Assembly (NCBI RefSeq): GCF_006007965.1
Contig: NZ_CP040748.1
Span: 3,100,001-3,164,000 of the forward strand
Source: Nocardioides jishulii
Lineage (GTDB): Bacteria; Actinomycetota; Actinomycetes; Propionibacteriales; Nocardioidaceae
DNA length: 64,000 bases
Reading direction: 5' to 3'
Below are positions 9,939 to 19,948 of the stretch, piece after piece (the first letter of the stretch is position 1; every line of letters starts with the position of its first letter). The notes under the pieces are model-generated. The model ran no database searches. It was not told the origin of the DNA and worked only from the letters and a program-made list of their open reading frames with translations. A program made the translations under genes and the position numbers.

Positions 9939-12385
9939 CACTGGACTCCCTTCACGACGACGGAGCTGCCGGGTGAGGCGAGGTCGGCCCACACGCCGCG
10001 CCCGAAGGAGCGCGTGGGGATCCAGGCCGTGCCGGTGGGCAGGTCGGCGACCTCCACCGGCAGGACCACCTCGCCGCGGTCACCGACCACGGTGACCGGG
10101 GCGCCGTCGACCAGGCCGAGGGCGTCGAGGTCGGCCTGCGCCACCTTGACGACGGCCGGACGAGCGGTGGCCAGGTGGTGGGCGTCGTAGGACTGCAGCG
10201 TGCCGAGGTCGACCAGCTGCTTCCAGGTGACCAGGCGCAGGCTCCCCTCGACCGGGGCGGCCGGTGCCGCCTCCACCGGGGGGCGCCCGACGTCGTACGC
10301 CGCGCGCTCACCGTCCCAGGCACCGAGCGCGAGCAGCTCACGACGGACCTCGTCGGTCGTGCGCCAGCCCAGCGGGGACCCCATCTCCTCGGCGATGCCG
10401 GCGAGGATCCGCAGGTCGGGCAGGGAGGACGGGCTGCTGAGCACAGCGTCGAACTGCCGTGCGCGACCGTCCCAGGTGACGAAGGTGCCGGCCTTGTCGG
10501 TGACCGGGGCGACCGGGAAGACCACGTCGGCCGCACGGACCACGTCGGTCTCGCGCTGCTCGAGGGCGACCACGAAGGAGGCGGCCTCGAGCGCGGCCCG
10601 GAAGGCAGCGGGGTCGGCGGTGTCGTCGGGGTCGACGCCACCGACGACGAGTCCGCTGACCTGCCCGGCGAGCGCGGCGGCGACGATCGCGTCGCCGTCA
10701 CGGCCCACGGTGCTGGGCAGCGAGTCCACACCCCACGCGGTGGCCACGTCGACGCGGGCAGCCGCGTCGGCGACCGGGCGGGCGCCCGGGAGCAGGTTGG
10801 GCAGGCAGCCGGCGTCGACCGCGCCACGGTCACCCGCACGGCGCGGCACCCAGGCGAGTCGCGCACCGGTGCGCGCCACCAGGTCGGCGGCCGCGCGGAG
10901 TGCGCCGGGGGCGGCGCCGAGACGCTCACCGACCAGCAGGACGTCACCGGCACCGAGCTCCACGCCGGCCAGTGCGGCGGCCTCGTCACCCGGCGCGGTC
11001 ACGTGCACCTCGGCGGAGAGCTTGCGCAGGCCGCGGGAGGTGAACGGCGCCACCGCGACGACCTTGGTGCCGTGGTCGGCGACCGCCTTGCGGAGCCGCA
11101 GGAAGATCGTGCCGGCCTCGTCCTCCGGCTCGAAGCCGGCCAGCACGACCGTGCCCGCGGCATCGAGGTCGGAGTAGGTGACTCCCCCGGCGTAGTGCGC
11201 CGTCATGACGACGTGCGCGGCGAGGAAGTCGGCCTCCTCCGCGGTGTGCGGGCGGGCCCGGAAGTCGATGTCGTTGGTGCCCAGGGCCACGCGGGCGAAC
11301 TTGCTGTAGGCGTAGGCGTCCTCGGCGGTGACCCGGCCACCGGTCAGCACCGCGCCGGCGCCGGCGGCGAGCCCGCGGGCGGCGACGGCGAAGGCCTCGG
11401 GCCACGAGGCGGGCCGCAGCTCACCGTTGCCGCCGTCCTCGACGCGGTCACGCACCATCGGGTGGGTCAGGCGTGTGGCCGAGCGGGTGTAGGAGAAGGC
11501 GAAGCGGTCCTTGTCGGTGATCCACTCCTCGTTGACCTCCGGGTCGTCGCCGGCGAGGCGGCGTACGACCTTGCCGCGACGGTGGTCGACGCGGATCGCC
11601 GCGCCACAGGAGTCGTGCTCGGCGACCGACGGCGAGGAGACCAGGTCGAAGGGACGCGCGCGGAAGCGGTACTCCTCGCTGGTGAGGGCCCCGACCGGGC
11701 AGATCTGGATCGTGTTGCCGGCGAAGTAGGAGAGGAAGGGCGCGTCGGGCGCGATGCCGATCTGCTGCGAGGCACCCCGCTCGATGAGCGCGATGAACGG
11801 GTCACCCGCGATCTCGTCGGCGAAGCGCGTGCAGCGCTGGCAGACGATGCAGCGCTCGCGGTCGAGCAGGATCTGCGGCGAGAGGTTGATCGGCTTGGGG
11901 AAGGTGCGCTTGACCAGGTGCTGGGCGGCGAAGCGCGACTCCCCCGCCCCGTTGCTCATCGCCTGGTTCTGCAGCGGGCACTCGCCACCCTTGTCGCAGA
12001 CCGGGCAGTCGAGCGGGTGGTTGATGAGCAGCAGCTCCATCACGCCCTGCTGCGCCTTGTCGGCGCCGGCGGAGGTGAGCTGGGTGTTGACCTGCATGCC
12101 CTCCGACACCACGAGGGTGCAGGACGGCTGGGGCTTCATCCGGCCGGGCGGGCCCTGCATCTGGCGGAGCTCGCCGTCGGGGCCGGGCAGCGCCACCTCG
12201 ACCAGGCACTGGCGGCAGGCACCGGCCGGCTTGAGCAGCGGGTGGTCGCAGAACCGGGGGATCTGGACGCCGACCTGCTCCGCCGCCCGGATCACCAAGC
12301 TGCCCTTGGGCGCGGTCGTGGTGATCCCGTCGATGGTCAGGGTGACCTCGTCGGTGGCCTTGGGGGCCGTGGGGTTGGTGGTCAT
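9938..12385 (-). CDS. nuoG: NADH-quinone oxidoreductase subunit G
   Basis: Large iron-sulfur subunit of the hydrophilic arm, 815 residues. The N-terminal [2Fe-2S] ligands are Cys 46, 57, 60 and 89; the N5 site is His123 with Cys 127, 130 and 136; the N4 site begins with Cys 179, 182 and 185. Where some homologues (E. coli, Thermus) have four cysteines for the extra cluster N7, this protein reads EHDSCGAAI and EWITDKDRF, so N7 is absent. The remainder is a molybdopterin-oxidoreductase-like domain with no sign of cofactor function. The ATG at 12385 overlaps the nuoF stop (ATGA); residues read upstream of it belong to nuoF in another frame. Confidence 0.95.
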   Translation of the reverse strand: MTTNPTAPKATDEVTLTIDGITTTAPKGSLVIRAAEQVGVQIPRFCDHPLLKPAGACRQCLVEVALPGPDGELRQMQGPPGRMKPQPSCTLVVSEGMQVNTQLTSAGADKAQQGVMELLLINHPLDCPVCDKGGECPLQNQAMSNGAGESRFAAQHLVKRTFPKPINLSPQILLDRERCIVCQRCTRFADEIAGDPFIALIERGASQQIGIAPDAPFLSYFAGNTIQICPVGALTSEEYRFRARPFDLVSSPSVAEHDSCGAAIRVDHRRGKVVRRLAGDDPEVNEEWITDKDRFAFSYTRSATRLTHPMVRDRVEDGGNGELRPASWPEAFAVAARGLAAGAGAVLTGGRVTAEDAYAYSKFARVALGTNDIDFRARPHTAEEADFLAAHVVMTAHYAGGVTYSDLDAAGTVVLAGFEPEDEAGTIFLRLRKAVADHGTKVVAVAPFTSRGLRKLSAEVHVTAPGDEAAALAGVELGAGDVLLVGERLGAAPGALRAAADLVARTGARLAWVPRRAGDRGAVDAGCLPNLLPGARPVADAAARVDVATAWGVDSLPSTVGRDGDAIVAAALAGQVSGLVVGGVDPDDTADPAAFRAALEAASFVVALEQRETDVVRAADVVFPVAPVTDKAGTFVTWDGRARQFDAVLSSPSSLPDLRILAGIAEEMGSPLGWRTTDEVRRELLALGAWDGERAAYDVGRPPVEAAPAAPVEGSLRLVTWKQLVDLGTLQSYDAHHLATARPAVVKVAQADLDALGLVDGAPVTVVGDRGEVVLPVEVADLPTGTAWIPTRSFGRGVWADLASPGSSVVVKGVQ

Positions 12386-13692
12386 GCGCGCGCTCCTGCA
12401 GGTGCGAAGAGAGTCGATGCCGCCGGGTCGAAGGGGCATCCGCCGTGCGTCAGGTGGGCGACGTACTCGTCGCGGAAGTACTGGATCGACGAGGTGATCG
12501 GACCCACCGCTCCGTCGGCCAGCGCGCAGAACGAGCGGCCGAGGATGTTGTCGCACTGGTCGAGCAGCTGGTCGAGGTCGGACTCGCTGCCCTGCCCCTG
12601 CTCCAGCTTCTTGAGCACCTGCACCAGCCACCACGTGCCCTCACGGCACGGCGTGCACTTGCCGCAGGACTCGTGCTTGTAGAACTCGGTCCAGCGCAGC
12701 GTCGCGCGGACCACGCAGGTGGTCTGGTCGAAGACCTGCAGCGCGCGGGTGCCGAGCATCGAGCCCGCCGCCGCGACCGACTCGAAGTCGAGCGGCACGT
12801 CGAGGTGCTCCTCGGTCAGGATGCCGGTGGAGGAACCTCCGGGCGTCCAGAACTTGAGCGCGTTGCCGTCACGCATGCCGCCAGCCAGGTCGATCAGCTC
12901 GCGCAGCGTGATCCCGAGCGGGGCCTCGTACTGCCCCGGCTCGTTCACGTGGCCCGACAGGCTGAAGATGCCGAAGCCCTTGGAGCGCTCCGTGCCCATC
13001 GAGGAGAACCACTCCGGGCCGTGGGCGATGATGCTGGGCACCGAGGCGATCGACTCGACGTTGTTGATCACGGTGGGGCTGGCGTAGAGGCCCGCCACCG
13101 CCGGGAACGGCGGACGCAGCCGCGGTTGGCCGCGACGCCCCTCGAGCGAGTCGAGGAGGGCGGTCTCCTCGCCGCAGATGTACGCCCCGGCGCCGGCGTG
13201 GACGACCACGTCGAGGTCGTGGCCCGAGCCGTGGATGTTCTTGCCCAGGTGGCCGGCGAGGTAGGCCTCGGCGACCGCGTGCTGGAGGCGGCGGATGACG
13301 TGGAGGACCTCACCGCGCACGTAGATGAAGGCGTGGTTGGCCCGGATCGCGTGGGCGGAGATGATGACGCCCTCGATCAGCGTGTGCGGGCTGGCCATCA
13401 TCAGCGGGATGTCCTTGCAGGTGCCCGGCTCCGACTCGTCGGCGTTGACGACGAGGTACTTCGGCTTCGGGTTGTCCTGCGGGATGAATCCCCACTTCAT
13501 GCCGGTGGGGAAGCCCGCGCCGCCACGGCCGCGCAGGCCGGAGTCCTTGACGGCGGCGATGACCTCGTCGGGCGACATCGTCAGCGCCTTCTTCAGCGCC
13601 TCGTAGCCGCCCTGCGCCTCGTAGGACTCCAGGGTCCAGGAGCGCTCGGCGTCCCAGTTGTCCGTGAGGACGGGGGTCAGGGTGTCGGTCAC
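12382..13692 (-). CDS. nuoF: NADH-quinone oxidoreductase subunit F
   Basis: NADH- and FMN-binding subunit where electrons enter complex I; 436 residues. The NADH/FMN site motifs GLRGRGGAGFPTGMKWGF (residues 52-69) and VVNADESEPGTCKD (81-94) are intact, as is GAGAYICGEETALL. The N3 cluster ligands are Cys 343, 346, 349 and 389. The start is a GTG that overlaps the nuoE stop as GTGA, and the stop overlaps the nuoG start. Confidence 0.96.
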   Translation of the reverse strand: MTDTLTPVLTDNWDAERSWTLESYEAQGGYEALKKALTMSPDEVIAAVKDSGLRGRGGAGFPTGMKWGFIPQDNPKPKYLVVNADESEPGTCKDIPLMMASPHTLIEGVIISAHAIRANHAFIYVRGEVLHVIRRLQHAVAEAYLAGHLGKNIHGSGHDLDVVVHAGAGAYICGEETALLDSLEGRRGQPRLRPPFPAVAGLYASPTVINNVESIASVPSIIAHGPEWFSSMGTERSKGFGIFSLSGHVNEPGQYEAPLGITLRELIDLAGGMRDGNALKFWTPGGSSTGILTEEHLDVPLDFESVAAAGSMLGTRALQVFDQTTCVVRATLRWTEFYKHESCGKCTPCREGTWWLVQVLKKLEQGQGSESDLDQLLDQCDNILGRSFCALADGAVGPITSSIQYFRDEYVAHLTHGGCPFDPAASTLFAPAGARA

Positions 13693-14513
13693 TTGCCCTC
13701 CTCCTGGCTCTCGGTGGGGGCGATCTGCGCCGCGTCGGTCGACGGGGCGGTCCAGCCGCGCTCGCGGGCGATGGCCCGACCGCGCAACGACGCCGGCCCC
13801 GCGGAGGGGCCCTCGTTGGCGAGCCCGTCGTTGAAGCCCGCGATCACGCGCTCGGCCTGACGCCAGGTCACGAGCTTCGGGCCACGGGTGGAGTGGACCT
13901 CCCGACCGGCCCGCAGGTCGTCGACCAGCTCGATCGCCGACTGCGGGGTCTGGTTGTCCATGAACTCCCAGTTGACCATCGCCACGGGGGCGTAGTCGCA
14001 GGCGGCGTTGCACTCGATGCGCTCCAGCGAGACGGTGGCAGCGTCGCCCTCACGGCGCGCGGCGGTCTCGTCGTTGCCGCAGCCCAGGTGCTCGCTGAGC
14101 GTGTCGTAGATGGCGTCGCCGCCCATGACCGCGCAGAGCGTGTTGACGCAGACGCCGACGTGGTAGTCGCCGACCGGGCGACGCTTGTACATCGTGTAGA
14201 AGGTCGCCACGCCGCTCACCTCGGCCGGGGTGATGTCGAGGACCTGCGCGCAGGCCTCGATGCCCTCGGGGGTGATGCGCCCCTGGACCGACTGCACCAG
14301 GTGGAGCATGGGCAGCAGGCCGGAACGCTTGTGCGGGTAGCGCGCCGCGATCTCGCGGAGCTCGTCCCAGGTCTTCTCGTCGAGCGGTGCGTGCATCATT
14401 GCTCTCTGGACTCCTCGGTCGCTCGCTCGTCCCTCGCTCGGCTCGGTCGACGTCATCGCCTTCTGGACCCCTCGGTCGCTCGCTCGTCCCTCGCTCGGCT
14501 CTGTCGGGGTCAC
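13689..14513 (-). CDS. nuoE: NADH-quinone oxidoreductase subunit E with repeat-derived N-terminus
   Basis: Thioredoxin-fold [2Fe-2S] subunit next to NuoF. The N1a ligands are Cys 122, 127, 168 and 172 (C-x4-C and C-x3-C). From the GTG at 14513 the protein is 274 residues, much longer than the roughly 165 of E. coli. The first 38 residues are two copies of a 19-residue unit ([14 protein letters not shown] core) encoded by a 57-bp DNA repeat, and a charged tail of about 50 residues follows the domain. The GTG is favoured because GGGAGG lies eight bases before it and it overlaps the nuoD stop as GTGA. An ATG pair at 14396-14399, just after the repeats, with GAGGAG upstream, would give a normal N-terminus beginning [11 protein letters not shown]; both may be used. 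Confidence 0.9.
   Translation of the reverse strand: MTPTEPSEGRASDRGVQKAMTSTEPSEGRASDRGVQRAMMHAPLDEKTWDELREIAARYPHKRSGLLPMLHLVQSVQGRITPEGIEACAQVLDITPAEVSGVATFYTMYKRRPVGDYHVGVCVNTLCAVMGGDAIYDTLSEHLGCGNDETAARREGDAATVSLERIECNAACDYAPVAMVNWEFMDNQTPQSAIELVDDLRAGREVHSTRGPKLVTWRQAERVIAGFNDGLANEGPSAGPASLRGRAIARERGWTAPSTDAAQIAPTESQEEGK
14400..14513 (-). repeat. Two tandem 57-bp GCTCG-rich repeats inside nuoE
   Basis: Two nearly identical units with an exact 57-bp period. The shared core of about 39 bp is built from CGAGCGAGGGACGAGCGAG-like words (minus strand). The period is 19 codons, so both copies are read in frame and encode the N-terminus of NuoE. Words of this sort occur as scattered intergenic repeats in actinobacterial genomes (general knowledge, not checked here). 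The start of nuoC also encodes a similar TEP(S/N)E sequence. Confidence 0.85.
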
Positions 14514-15856
14514 CGGTCAACACCTCCCATCACGGGGTCGATCGAGGCGATGGCCACGATGACGTCGGCGAGCATGCCGCCCTCACTCATCACGCTCGTG
14601 GCCTGCAGGTTGACGAACGACGGGTCGCGGAAGTGGGCGCGGAAGGGCCGCGTACCGCCGTCGGAGACGACGTGCGCGCCGAGCTCGCCGCGGGGGCTCT
14701 CGACGGGGACGTACGCCTGACCGGGCGGCACCCGGAAGCCCTCGGTCACCAGCTTGAAGTGGTGGATCAGCGCCTCCATCGACTCGCCCATGATGTGGCG
14801 GATGTGGTCGAGGCTGTTGCCCATGCCGTCGGAGCCGATCGCGAGCTGGCTGGGCCAGGCGATCTTCTTGTCGGCCACCATCACCGGGGCCCCTTCGAGC
14901 TTGGCCAGGCGGTCGGCCGCCTGCTCGACGAGGCGCAGGGACTCCCACATCTCGTCGAGGCGGATACGGAACCGGCCGTAGGCGTCGGCGGTGTCCCAGG
15001 TGATGACGTCGAAGTCGTAGTCCTCGTAGCCGGAGTAGGGCTGCGCCTTGCGCAGGTCCCACGCGTAGCCCGTCGAGCGCAGCGCGGGCCCGGTGATGCC
15101 CAGCGCGAGGCAGCCGGCGAGGTCGAGGTGACCCACTTCCTCGAGGCGTCCGCGGAAGATCGGGTTGGCGTTGCACATGGCCGCGTACTCCGGCAGCCGC
15201 TTCTTCATCAGTGCGACGAAGGCGCGGATGTCGTCGAGGGCGCCCGCGGGCAGGTCCTGGGCGACGCCGCCCGGGCGGATGAACGCGTGGTTCATGCGCA
15301 GGCCGGTGATGGTCTCGAAGAGGTCGAGCACCAGCTCGCGCTCACGGAAGCCCATCGTCATGACGGTGAGCGCGCCGATCTCCATACCGCCGGTCGCGAC
15401 GGCGACCAGGTGCGAGGAGAGGCGGTTGAGCTCCATCAGGAGCACGCGCATGACCTGGGCCTTCTCGGGGACCTGGTCCTCGATGCCGAGCAGCCGCTCG
15501 ACGCCCAGGCAGTAGGTCGCCTCGTTGTAGAAGGGCGAGAGGTAGTCCATGCGGGTGCAGAAGGTCACGCCCTGGGTCCAGGTGCGGAACTCCATGTTCT
15601 TCTCGATGCCCGTGTGCAGGTAGCCGATGCCGCAGCGGGCCTCGGTCACCGTCTCGCCCTCGAGCTCGAGGATCAGGCGGAGCACGCCGTGGGTGGAGGG
15701 GTGCTGCGGTCCCATGTTGACCACGACCCGCTCGTCGGCGGAGTCACCGATCTCGGCGGTGATGGACTCCCAGTCCTGGCCGCTGACGTTGAAGACGCGC
15801 CCCTGGCTGGTCTCGGAGGTGGAGGCGTAGAAGTCCTCGGTGGCGTTGCTGTCCAT
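14510..15856 (-). CDS. nuoD: NADH-quinone oxidoreductase subunit D
   Basis: The 49-kDa-type subunit that, with NuoB, forms the quinone-reduction site; 448 residues, homologous to [NiFe] hydrogenase large subunits but without the metal-binding cysteines. Family motifs include [15 protein letters not shown], with the quinone-contacting His, and [19 protein letters not shown]. The C-terminus carries [15 protein letters not shown]. It overlaps nuoC by one base and nuoE by four. Confidence 0.96.
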   Translation of the reverse strand: MDSNATEDFYASTSETSQGRVFNVSGQDWESITAEIGDSADERVVVNMGPQHPSTHGVLRLILELEGETVTEARCGIGYLHTGIEKNMEFRTWTQGVTFCTRMDYLSPFYNEATYCLGVERLLGIEDQVPEKAQVMRVLLMELNRLSSHLVAVATGGMEIGALTVMTMGFRERELVLDLFETITGLRMNHAFIRPGGVAQDLPAGALDDIRAFVALMKKRLPEYAAMCNANPIFRGRLEEVGHLDLAGCLALGITGPALRSTGYAWDLRKAQPYSGYEDYDFDVITWDTADAYGRFRIRLDEMWESLRLVEQAADRLAKLEGAPVMVADKKIAWPSQLAIGSDGMGNSLDHIRHIMGESMEALIHHFKLVTEGFRVPPGQAYVPVESPRGELGAHVVSDGGTRPFRAHFRDPSFVNLQATSVMSEGGMLADVIVAIASIDPVMGGVDR

Positions 15857-16751
15857 CAGTTGTACGACCTCCGCTGGTCGGCGGGCGGCGTGGTGGCGCC
15901 CTTGTACTCGACGGGGATGCCGCCCAAGGGGTAGTCCTTGCGCTGCGGGTGGCCCGGCCAGTCGTCGGGCATGAGGATCCGGGTGAGGGCGGGGTGGCCG
16001 TCGAAGATGATGCCGAACATGTCCCAGGCCTCGCGCTCCTGCCAGTCGGCGGTGGGGTAGATCGCCACCACGCTCGGCACGTGCGGGTCGGCGTCGGGAG
16101 CGGTCACCTCGACGCGGATCCGGCGGTTGTAGCTCATCGAGAGCAGGTGGAGCACGACGTGGAGCTCGCGACCGGTGTCCTGCGGGTAGTGCACCCCGGA
16201 GAGCGACGCGAGGAACTCGAAGCGGAGCTTCTCGTCGTCTCGGAGCACCTGGACCACGGTGAGCAGGTCCTCGCGGCGGACGTGGAAGGTGATCTCGCCA
16301 CGGTCGACGACCACGTGCGAGACGGCGTCCTCGACGCCGCCCGCAGCCAGGCGCTCGGTGAGGGTGTCGGCGGTCTCGTCGAACCAGCCGCCGAACGGCC
16401 GCTGGCTGGCGCCCGGGAAGACCACGGGGGCGACCAGGCCGCCGAAACCGGAGACGTCACCGGTGCCGGTGACGCCGAACATGCCGTGGCGCACGCCGAC
16501 GGCGCGGTCGAGGACGGTGTCGTCGCTGACGACCTCCGAGGAGACCGTCTCGTCCGAGCCGGCGTCGGGCTCGTTGACGTCCGGCGTCGAGACGACGGCG
16601 TCCTCCCGGGCGGGGCTGGTCTGCTGGTGGCCCGGCTCGGGGGTGGCACCCTCGCTGTCGGTGCGGCCCTTGCCGGGCTCGCTCGGGGTGGTCTGCGCGG
16701 GGGTGTCCTGCTTCGGGGCGTCGGGGCCCTTGCCGGGCTCGTTCGGCTCGG

Positions 16752-16755
<4 letters not shown>
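15856..16755 (-). CDS. nuoC: NADH-quinone oxidoreductase subunit C with long low-complexity N-terminus
   Basis: The 30-kDa-type subunit of the hydrophilic arm. The conserved domain occupies about residues 110-285 and includes the family signature ERE(A)[12 protein letters not shown] and [20 protein letters not shown]. The first 85 or so residues are a Pro/Glu/Ser/Thr-rich, probably disordered region with a repeated EPGKG word, encoded by a 60-bp-period DNA repeat. E. coli-type NuoC domains have no such extension. The ATG at 16755 overlaps the nuoB stop by four bases, so the extension is in the operon reading frame rather than an annotation artefact. Confidence 0.93.
16665..16746 (-). repeat. 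Imperfect direct repeat in nuoC, 60-bp period
   Basis: A 22-bp word (GGCCCTTGCCGGGCTCG followed by C/T and TCGG on the plus strand) occurs at 16665-16686 and again at 16725-16746, differing by one base. The spacing is 60 bp, or 20 codons, so the encoded (S/N)EPGKG motif recurs in frame. It is probably a small duplication inside the disordered N-terminus. Confidence 0.7.
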
Positions 16756-17306
<551 letters not shown>

Positions 17307-17310
17307 GTCT

Positions 17311-17670
17311 CTAGTCCCAGTCCAATCCGCCACGACGCCACACGTAGGTGTAGGCGACGAAGACAGTCGCGATGAAGAGCACCATCTCGATGAGCCCGAA
17401 GACGGCCATCGAGTCGAAGTACACGGCCCACGGGTAGAGGAAGATGATCTCGATGTCGAAGATGATGAACAGCATCGCGATGATGTAGTACTTCACCGGG
17501 AACCGGCCGCCACCCGCAGGCTGCGGGGTCGGCTGGATGCCGCACTCGTACGAGTCGAGCTTGACCTTGTTGTAGCGCTTGGGCCCGATGATCGCGGCCA
17601 TCGCGATCGAGGCGACAGCGAAACCCGTCGCGAGGATGATCAACGCCAGTACTGGCGTGTAGAGCTCCAT
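17311..17670 (-). CDS. nuoA: NADH-quinone oxidoreductase subunit A
   Basis: First gene of the complex I operon: a three-helix, ND3-like subunit of 119 residues. The conserved loop between helices 1 and 2, which contacts the quinone site, contains [14 protein letters not shown] with the characteristic Cys; the next helix has [14 protein letters not shown] ribosome site reading GGAAGGAAG lies about six bases before the ATG. Regulation is probably through the Rex-like operator about 56-73 bases upstream. Confidence 0.96.
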   Translation of the reverse strand: MELYTPVLALIILATGFAVASIAMAAIIGPKRYNKVKLDSYECGIQPTPQPAGGGRFPVKYYIIAMLFIIFDIEIIFLYPWAVYFDSMAVFGLIEMVLFIATVFVAYTYVWRRGGLDWD

Positions 17671-17725
17671 CCCTGCTTCCTTCCGTAGCCGTGGCCGACG
17701 TGAGGTGCACCACTCGGTTGAGAGT

Positions 17726-17743
17726 TTGTGAAATCCTTCACGA
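17726..17743 (-). promoter_or_regulatory. Predicted Rex operator of the nuo operon
   Basis: The plus-strand sequence TTGTGAAATCCTTCACGA matches the Streptomyces Rex operator pattern TTGTGAAC-N2-GTTCACAA at 13 of the 16 specified positions, and both core half sites, TGTGAA and TTCAC, are intact. It sits about 8-25 bases after the predicted nuo transcription start, where a bound repressor would block transcription. Rex control of nuoA-N is established in Streptomyces coelicolor, and a Rex gene lies in this window at 45947-46654. Confidence 0.7.
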
Positions 17744-17757
17744 ACAGCTTTCAGGCC

Positions 17758-17786
17758 AGTCTAGGCCCGCGGATGAAACGCGTCAC
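17758..17786 (-). promoter_or_regulatory. Predicted nuo promoter
   Basis: On the minus strand a -35 box GTGACG (17786-17781), a 17-base spacer and a -10 box TAGACT (17763-17758) form a plausible housekeeping promoter. The start would be near 17751, about 80 bases before nuoA, directly followed by the Rex-like operator. Confidence 0.5.
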
Positions 17787-17837
17787 GTCGCCCCCTCGAA
17801 TGGGCGAGAACGGCTGTGACCAGCGGATTTAACTCAC

Positions 17838-17859
17838 GGATGTGTTGTGTATTACATCC
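17838..17859 (-). terminator. Weak hairpin after menG
   Basis: GGATGT and ACATCC form a six-base stem with a ten-base loop just after the menG stop. There is no T run. It could be a weak terminator of menG or chance; the rest of the menG-nuo gap holds the nuo promoter and operator. Confidence 0.2.
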
Positions 17860-17871
17860 ACGGCGAGCAGG

Positions 17872-18561
17872 TCAGGCGGTGGCGCGGTGCAGGGCGACGA
17901 TGCCGCCCGTGAGGTTGCGGAACTCTGGGTCACGCCAGCCCGCGGAGGCCATCAGGGCGGACAGTCCCTCCTGGTCGGGCCAGGCGCGGATCGACTCGGC
18001 GAGGTAGACGTAGGCGTCGGGGCTGGAGGAGACGGCCCTGGCGATCGCGGGCAGCGCCTTCATCAGGTACTCGATGTAGAGCGTGCGGAACGGCTTCCAC
18101 GTCGGGTGGCTGAACTCGGCCACCACGATCCGGCCCCCGGGTCGGGTGACGCGGCGCATCTCGCGCAGGCCGGCGACGGTGTCGACGATGTTGCGCAGGC
18201 CGTAGGAGATGGTCACGGCGTCGAAGGTGTCGTCAGGGAAGGGCAGCTGCGTGCCGTCACCCGCCACGAAGGGCAGGTGGGGGTGCTTGGCCTTGCCGAC
18301 CTGGAGCATGCCGACCGAGAAGTCGCAGGGCACGACGACGGCACCGGCCTCGTGGAACTGCACCGACGAGACGCCGGTGCCCGCCGCCAGGTCGAGGACG
18401 AGGTCACCGGGGCGGGGATCGACGGCAGCGAAGGTCTCCCGTCGCCACATCGCGTCCTGCCCACCGGACAGCAAGGTGTTGGTGATGTCGTACCGCTTCG
18501 CCACGGCGTCGAACATGCGACGGACGTCGGAGGGCTTCTTGTCGAGTTCAGCGCGGGCCAC
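17872..18561 (-). CDS. menG: Demethylmenaquinone methyltransferase
   Basis: S-adenosylmethionine-dependent methylation of demethylmenaquinone, the last step of menaquinone synthesis. The 229-residue Rossmann protein has motif I DLAAGTG, a downstream [17 protein letters not shown] and the UbiE/MenG signatures SYGLRNIVD and [12 protein letters not shown]. The GTG start follows a TAGGCT box by seven bases, suggesting a leaderless message. It diverges from menF across 80 bp and ends 200 bp before the nuo operon. Confidence 0.95.
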   Translation of the reverse strand: MARAELDKKPSDVRRMFDAVAKRYDITNTLLSGGQDAMWRRETFAAVDPRPGDLVLDLAAGTGVSSVQFHEAGAVVVPCDFSVGMLQVGKAKHPHLPFVAGDGTQLPFPDDTFDAVTISYGLRNIVDTVAGLREMRRVTRPGGRIVVAEFSHPTWKPFRTLYIEYLMKALPAIARAVSSSPDAYVYLAESIRAWPDQEGLSALMASAGWRDPEFRNLTGGIVALHRATA

Positions 18562-18574
18562 GGGGGCGAGCCTA
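18562..18574 (-). promoter_or_regulatory. Leaderless-type promoter box of menG
   Basis: TAGGCT (minus strand, 18574-18569) ends seven bases before the GTG start. This is the usual distance from a -10 box to the first transcribed base, so the mRNA probably begins at the start codon. No convincing -35 box is seen. Confidence 0.5.
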
Positions 18575-18627
18575 CGCAGGTGCGACCCAGCACCGGTCCT
18601 GAACCTGCCCGGACAGGTGGGCAGGCG

Positions 18628-18641
18628 TACGCTGCTCCGTT
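18628..18641 (+). promoter_or_regulatory. Promoter box of menF
   Basis: TACGCT at 18628-18633 lies eight bases before the menF GTG, again close enough for a leaderless or nearly leaderless transcript. It is divergent from the menG promoter. Confidence 0.4.
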
Positions 18642-19904
18642 GTGACGAACCATCCGACGCCGCCTGCCACGCCCTCCTTGGTCGCGGTCACCGAAGCCGT
18701 CGAGGTGGCCGAGGTGGAGGCCCTGCTCGACCACCTGCCGCGCACCGAACCCGTCACCTGGCTGCGCAACGGTGAGGGAATGGTCGGCTGGGGCGTCGCG
18801 GCCCGCATCCGCACCACCGGGCCCGAGCGCTTCCGCGACGCGGACAAGTGGTGGGCCGAGCTGTGCGACCAGGCGCAGGTGCGCGACGACGTCGACCAGC
18901 CCGGCACCGGCCTGCTCGCCTTCGGCTCCTTCGCCTTCGCCGACCAGCCCGGCGACTCCGTGCTCACCGTGCCGTCGGTGATCCTGGGCCGCCGCGGGTC
19001 GGTGGCCTGGCGCACCACGGTGCACGTGGAGGACAGCCCTGCCCCCGCGGCGGTCGAGGTCGAGCCGCGGGTCGAGCCGACCGGCGTGCTGTTCAGCGAC
19101 GGTGCCCTCGACGGGGAGACCTGGATGGGAGTCGTCGCCGACGCCGTCGCCCGGATCGACGCCGGCGACCTGGAGAAGGTCGTCCTGGCCCGCGACCTGA
19201 TCGCCACCGCGGACGCCGAGATCGACGTACGCGCTCCTGTCGCCCACCTGGCCACGCACTACCCGACCTGCTGGACGTTCCACGTCGACGGCATGTTCGG
19301 CGCGACGCCCGAGATGCTGGTGCGCCGCGAGCGCGGCCTGGTCACCTCACGCGTGCTGGCAGGCACGATCCGCCGCACCGGCGACGACGAGCGCGACCTC
19401 GCCCTGGCCGCCACGCTCGCGCGCAGCTCCAAGGACCTCGAGGAGCACGAGTACGCCGTGCGCTCGGTCGCCGACGCCCTCGAGCCGCACTGCTCGTCGA
19501 TGAACGTGCCGGAGTCGCCCTTCGTGCTCCACCTGCCCAACGTCATGCACCTGGCCACCGACGTCAACGGGGTCGTCCACGACGCCGCCACCGTGTCGTC
19601 GCTGCGCCTGGCCGAGTCGTTGCACCCCTCGGCCGCCGTGGGTGGCACCCCGACCCCGGTCGCGGTGGCGCTGATCGCAGAGATCGAGGGCATGGACCGC
19701 GGCCGTTACGCCGGACCCGTGGGTTGGATCGATGCCGACGGCGACGGCGAGTGGGGCATCGCGCTGCGCTCCGCGAGCGTGGACGGCGCCCAGGTGCGGC
19801 TCTTCGCCGGCTGCGGAATCGTCGGTGACTCCGCACCCGAGGCCGAGCTGGCCGAGTCGCAGGCCAAGTTCGTCCCGGTGCGCGACGCCGTCACCGGGGC
19901 CTGA
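18642..19904 (+). CDS. menF: Isochorismate synthase
   Basis: Converts chorismate to isochorismate, the first committed step to menaquinone. The 420-residue protein has a chorismate-binding C-terminal domain with [23 protein letters not shown], the [12 protein letters not shown] segment, [14 protein letters not shown] and [17 protein letters not shown], which binds Mg. The family also contains salicylate synthases; the neighbouring menD, menC, menE, menG and menA favour the menaquinone role. It ends just before a strong hairpin terminator shared with the convergent metallo-hydrolase gene. Confidence 0.92.
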   Translation: MTNHPTPPATPSLVAVTEAVEVAEVEALLDHLPRTEPVTWLRNGEGMVGWGVAARIRTTGPERFRDADKWWAELCDQAQVRDDVDQPGTGLLAFGSFAFADQPGDSVLTVPSVILGRRGSVAWRTTVHVEDSPAPAAVEVEPRVEPTGVLFSDGALDGETWMGVVADAVARIDAGDLEKVVLARDLIATADAEIDVRAPVAHLATHYPTCWTFHVDGMFGATPEMLVRRERGLVTSRVLAGTIRRTGDDERDLALAATLARSSKDLEEHEYAVRSVADALEPHCSSMNVPESPFVLHLPNVMHLATDVNGVVHDAATVSSLRLAESLHPSAAVGGTPTPVAVALIAEIEGMDRGRYAGPVGWIDADGDGEWGIALRSASVDGAQVRLFAGCGIVGDSAPEAELAESQAKFVPVRDAVTGA

Positions 19905-19910
19905 GGCCGC

Positions 19911-19938
19911 ACCGGTCCGGGCCCGAGCCCGGACCGGT
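19911..19938. terminator. Bidirectional hairpin terminator
   Basis: ACCGGTCCGGGC, a CCGA loop, and its exact complement give a perfect 12-bp GC stem. It sits between the convergent stops of menF (19904) and the metallo-hydrolase gene (19949), so it can end transcripts from both sides. No T tract is present, as is common in actinobacteria. Confidence 0.8.
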
Positions 19939-19948
19939 CACGTCCCGA

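Noticed and set aside
10175..12682. Very long plus-strand frame (835 codons) opposite nuoG
   Set aside because: An antisense shadow caused by high GC at third codon positions: Arg/Gly/Ala/Val-rich translation with no domain, while the minus strand encodes an intact NuoG. The same holds for similar long frames opposite nuoN, nuoL, nuoF, resB, hemL and menD.
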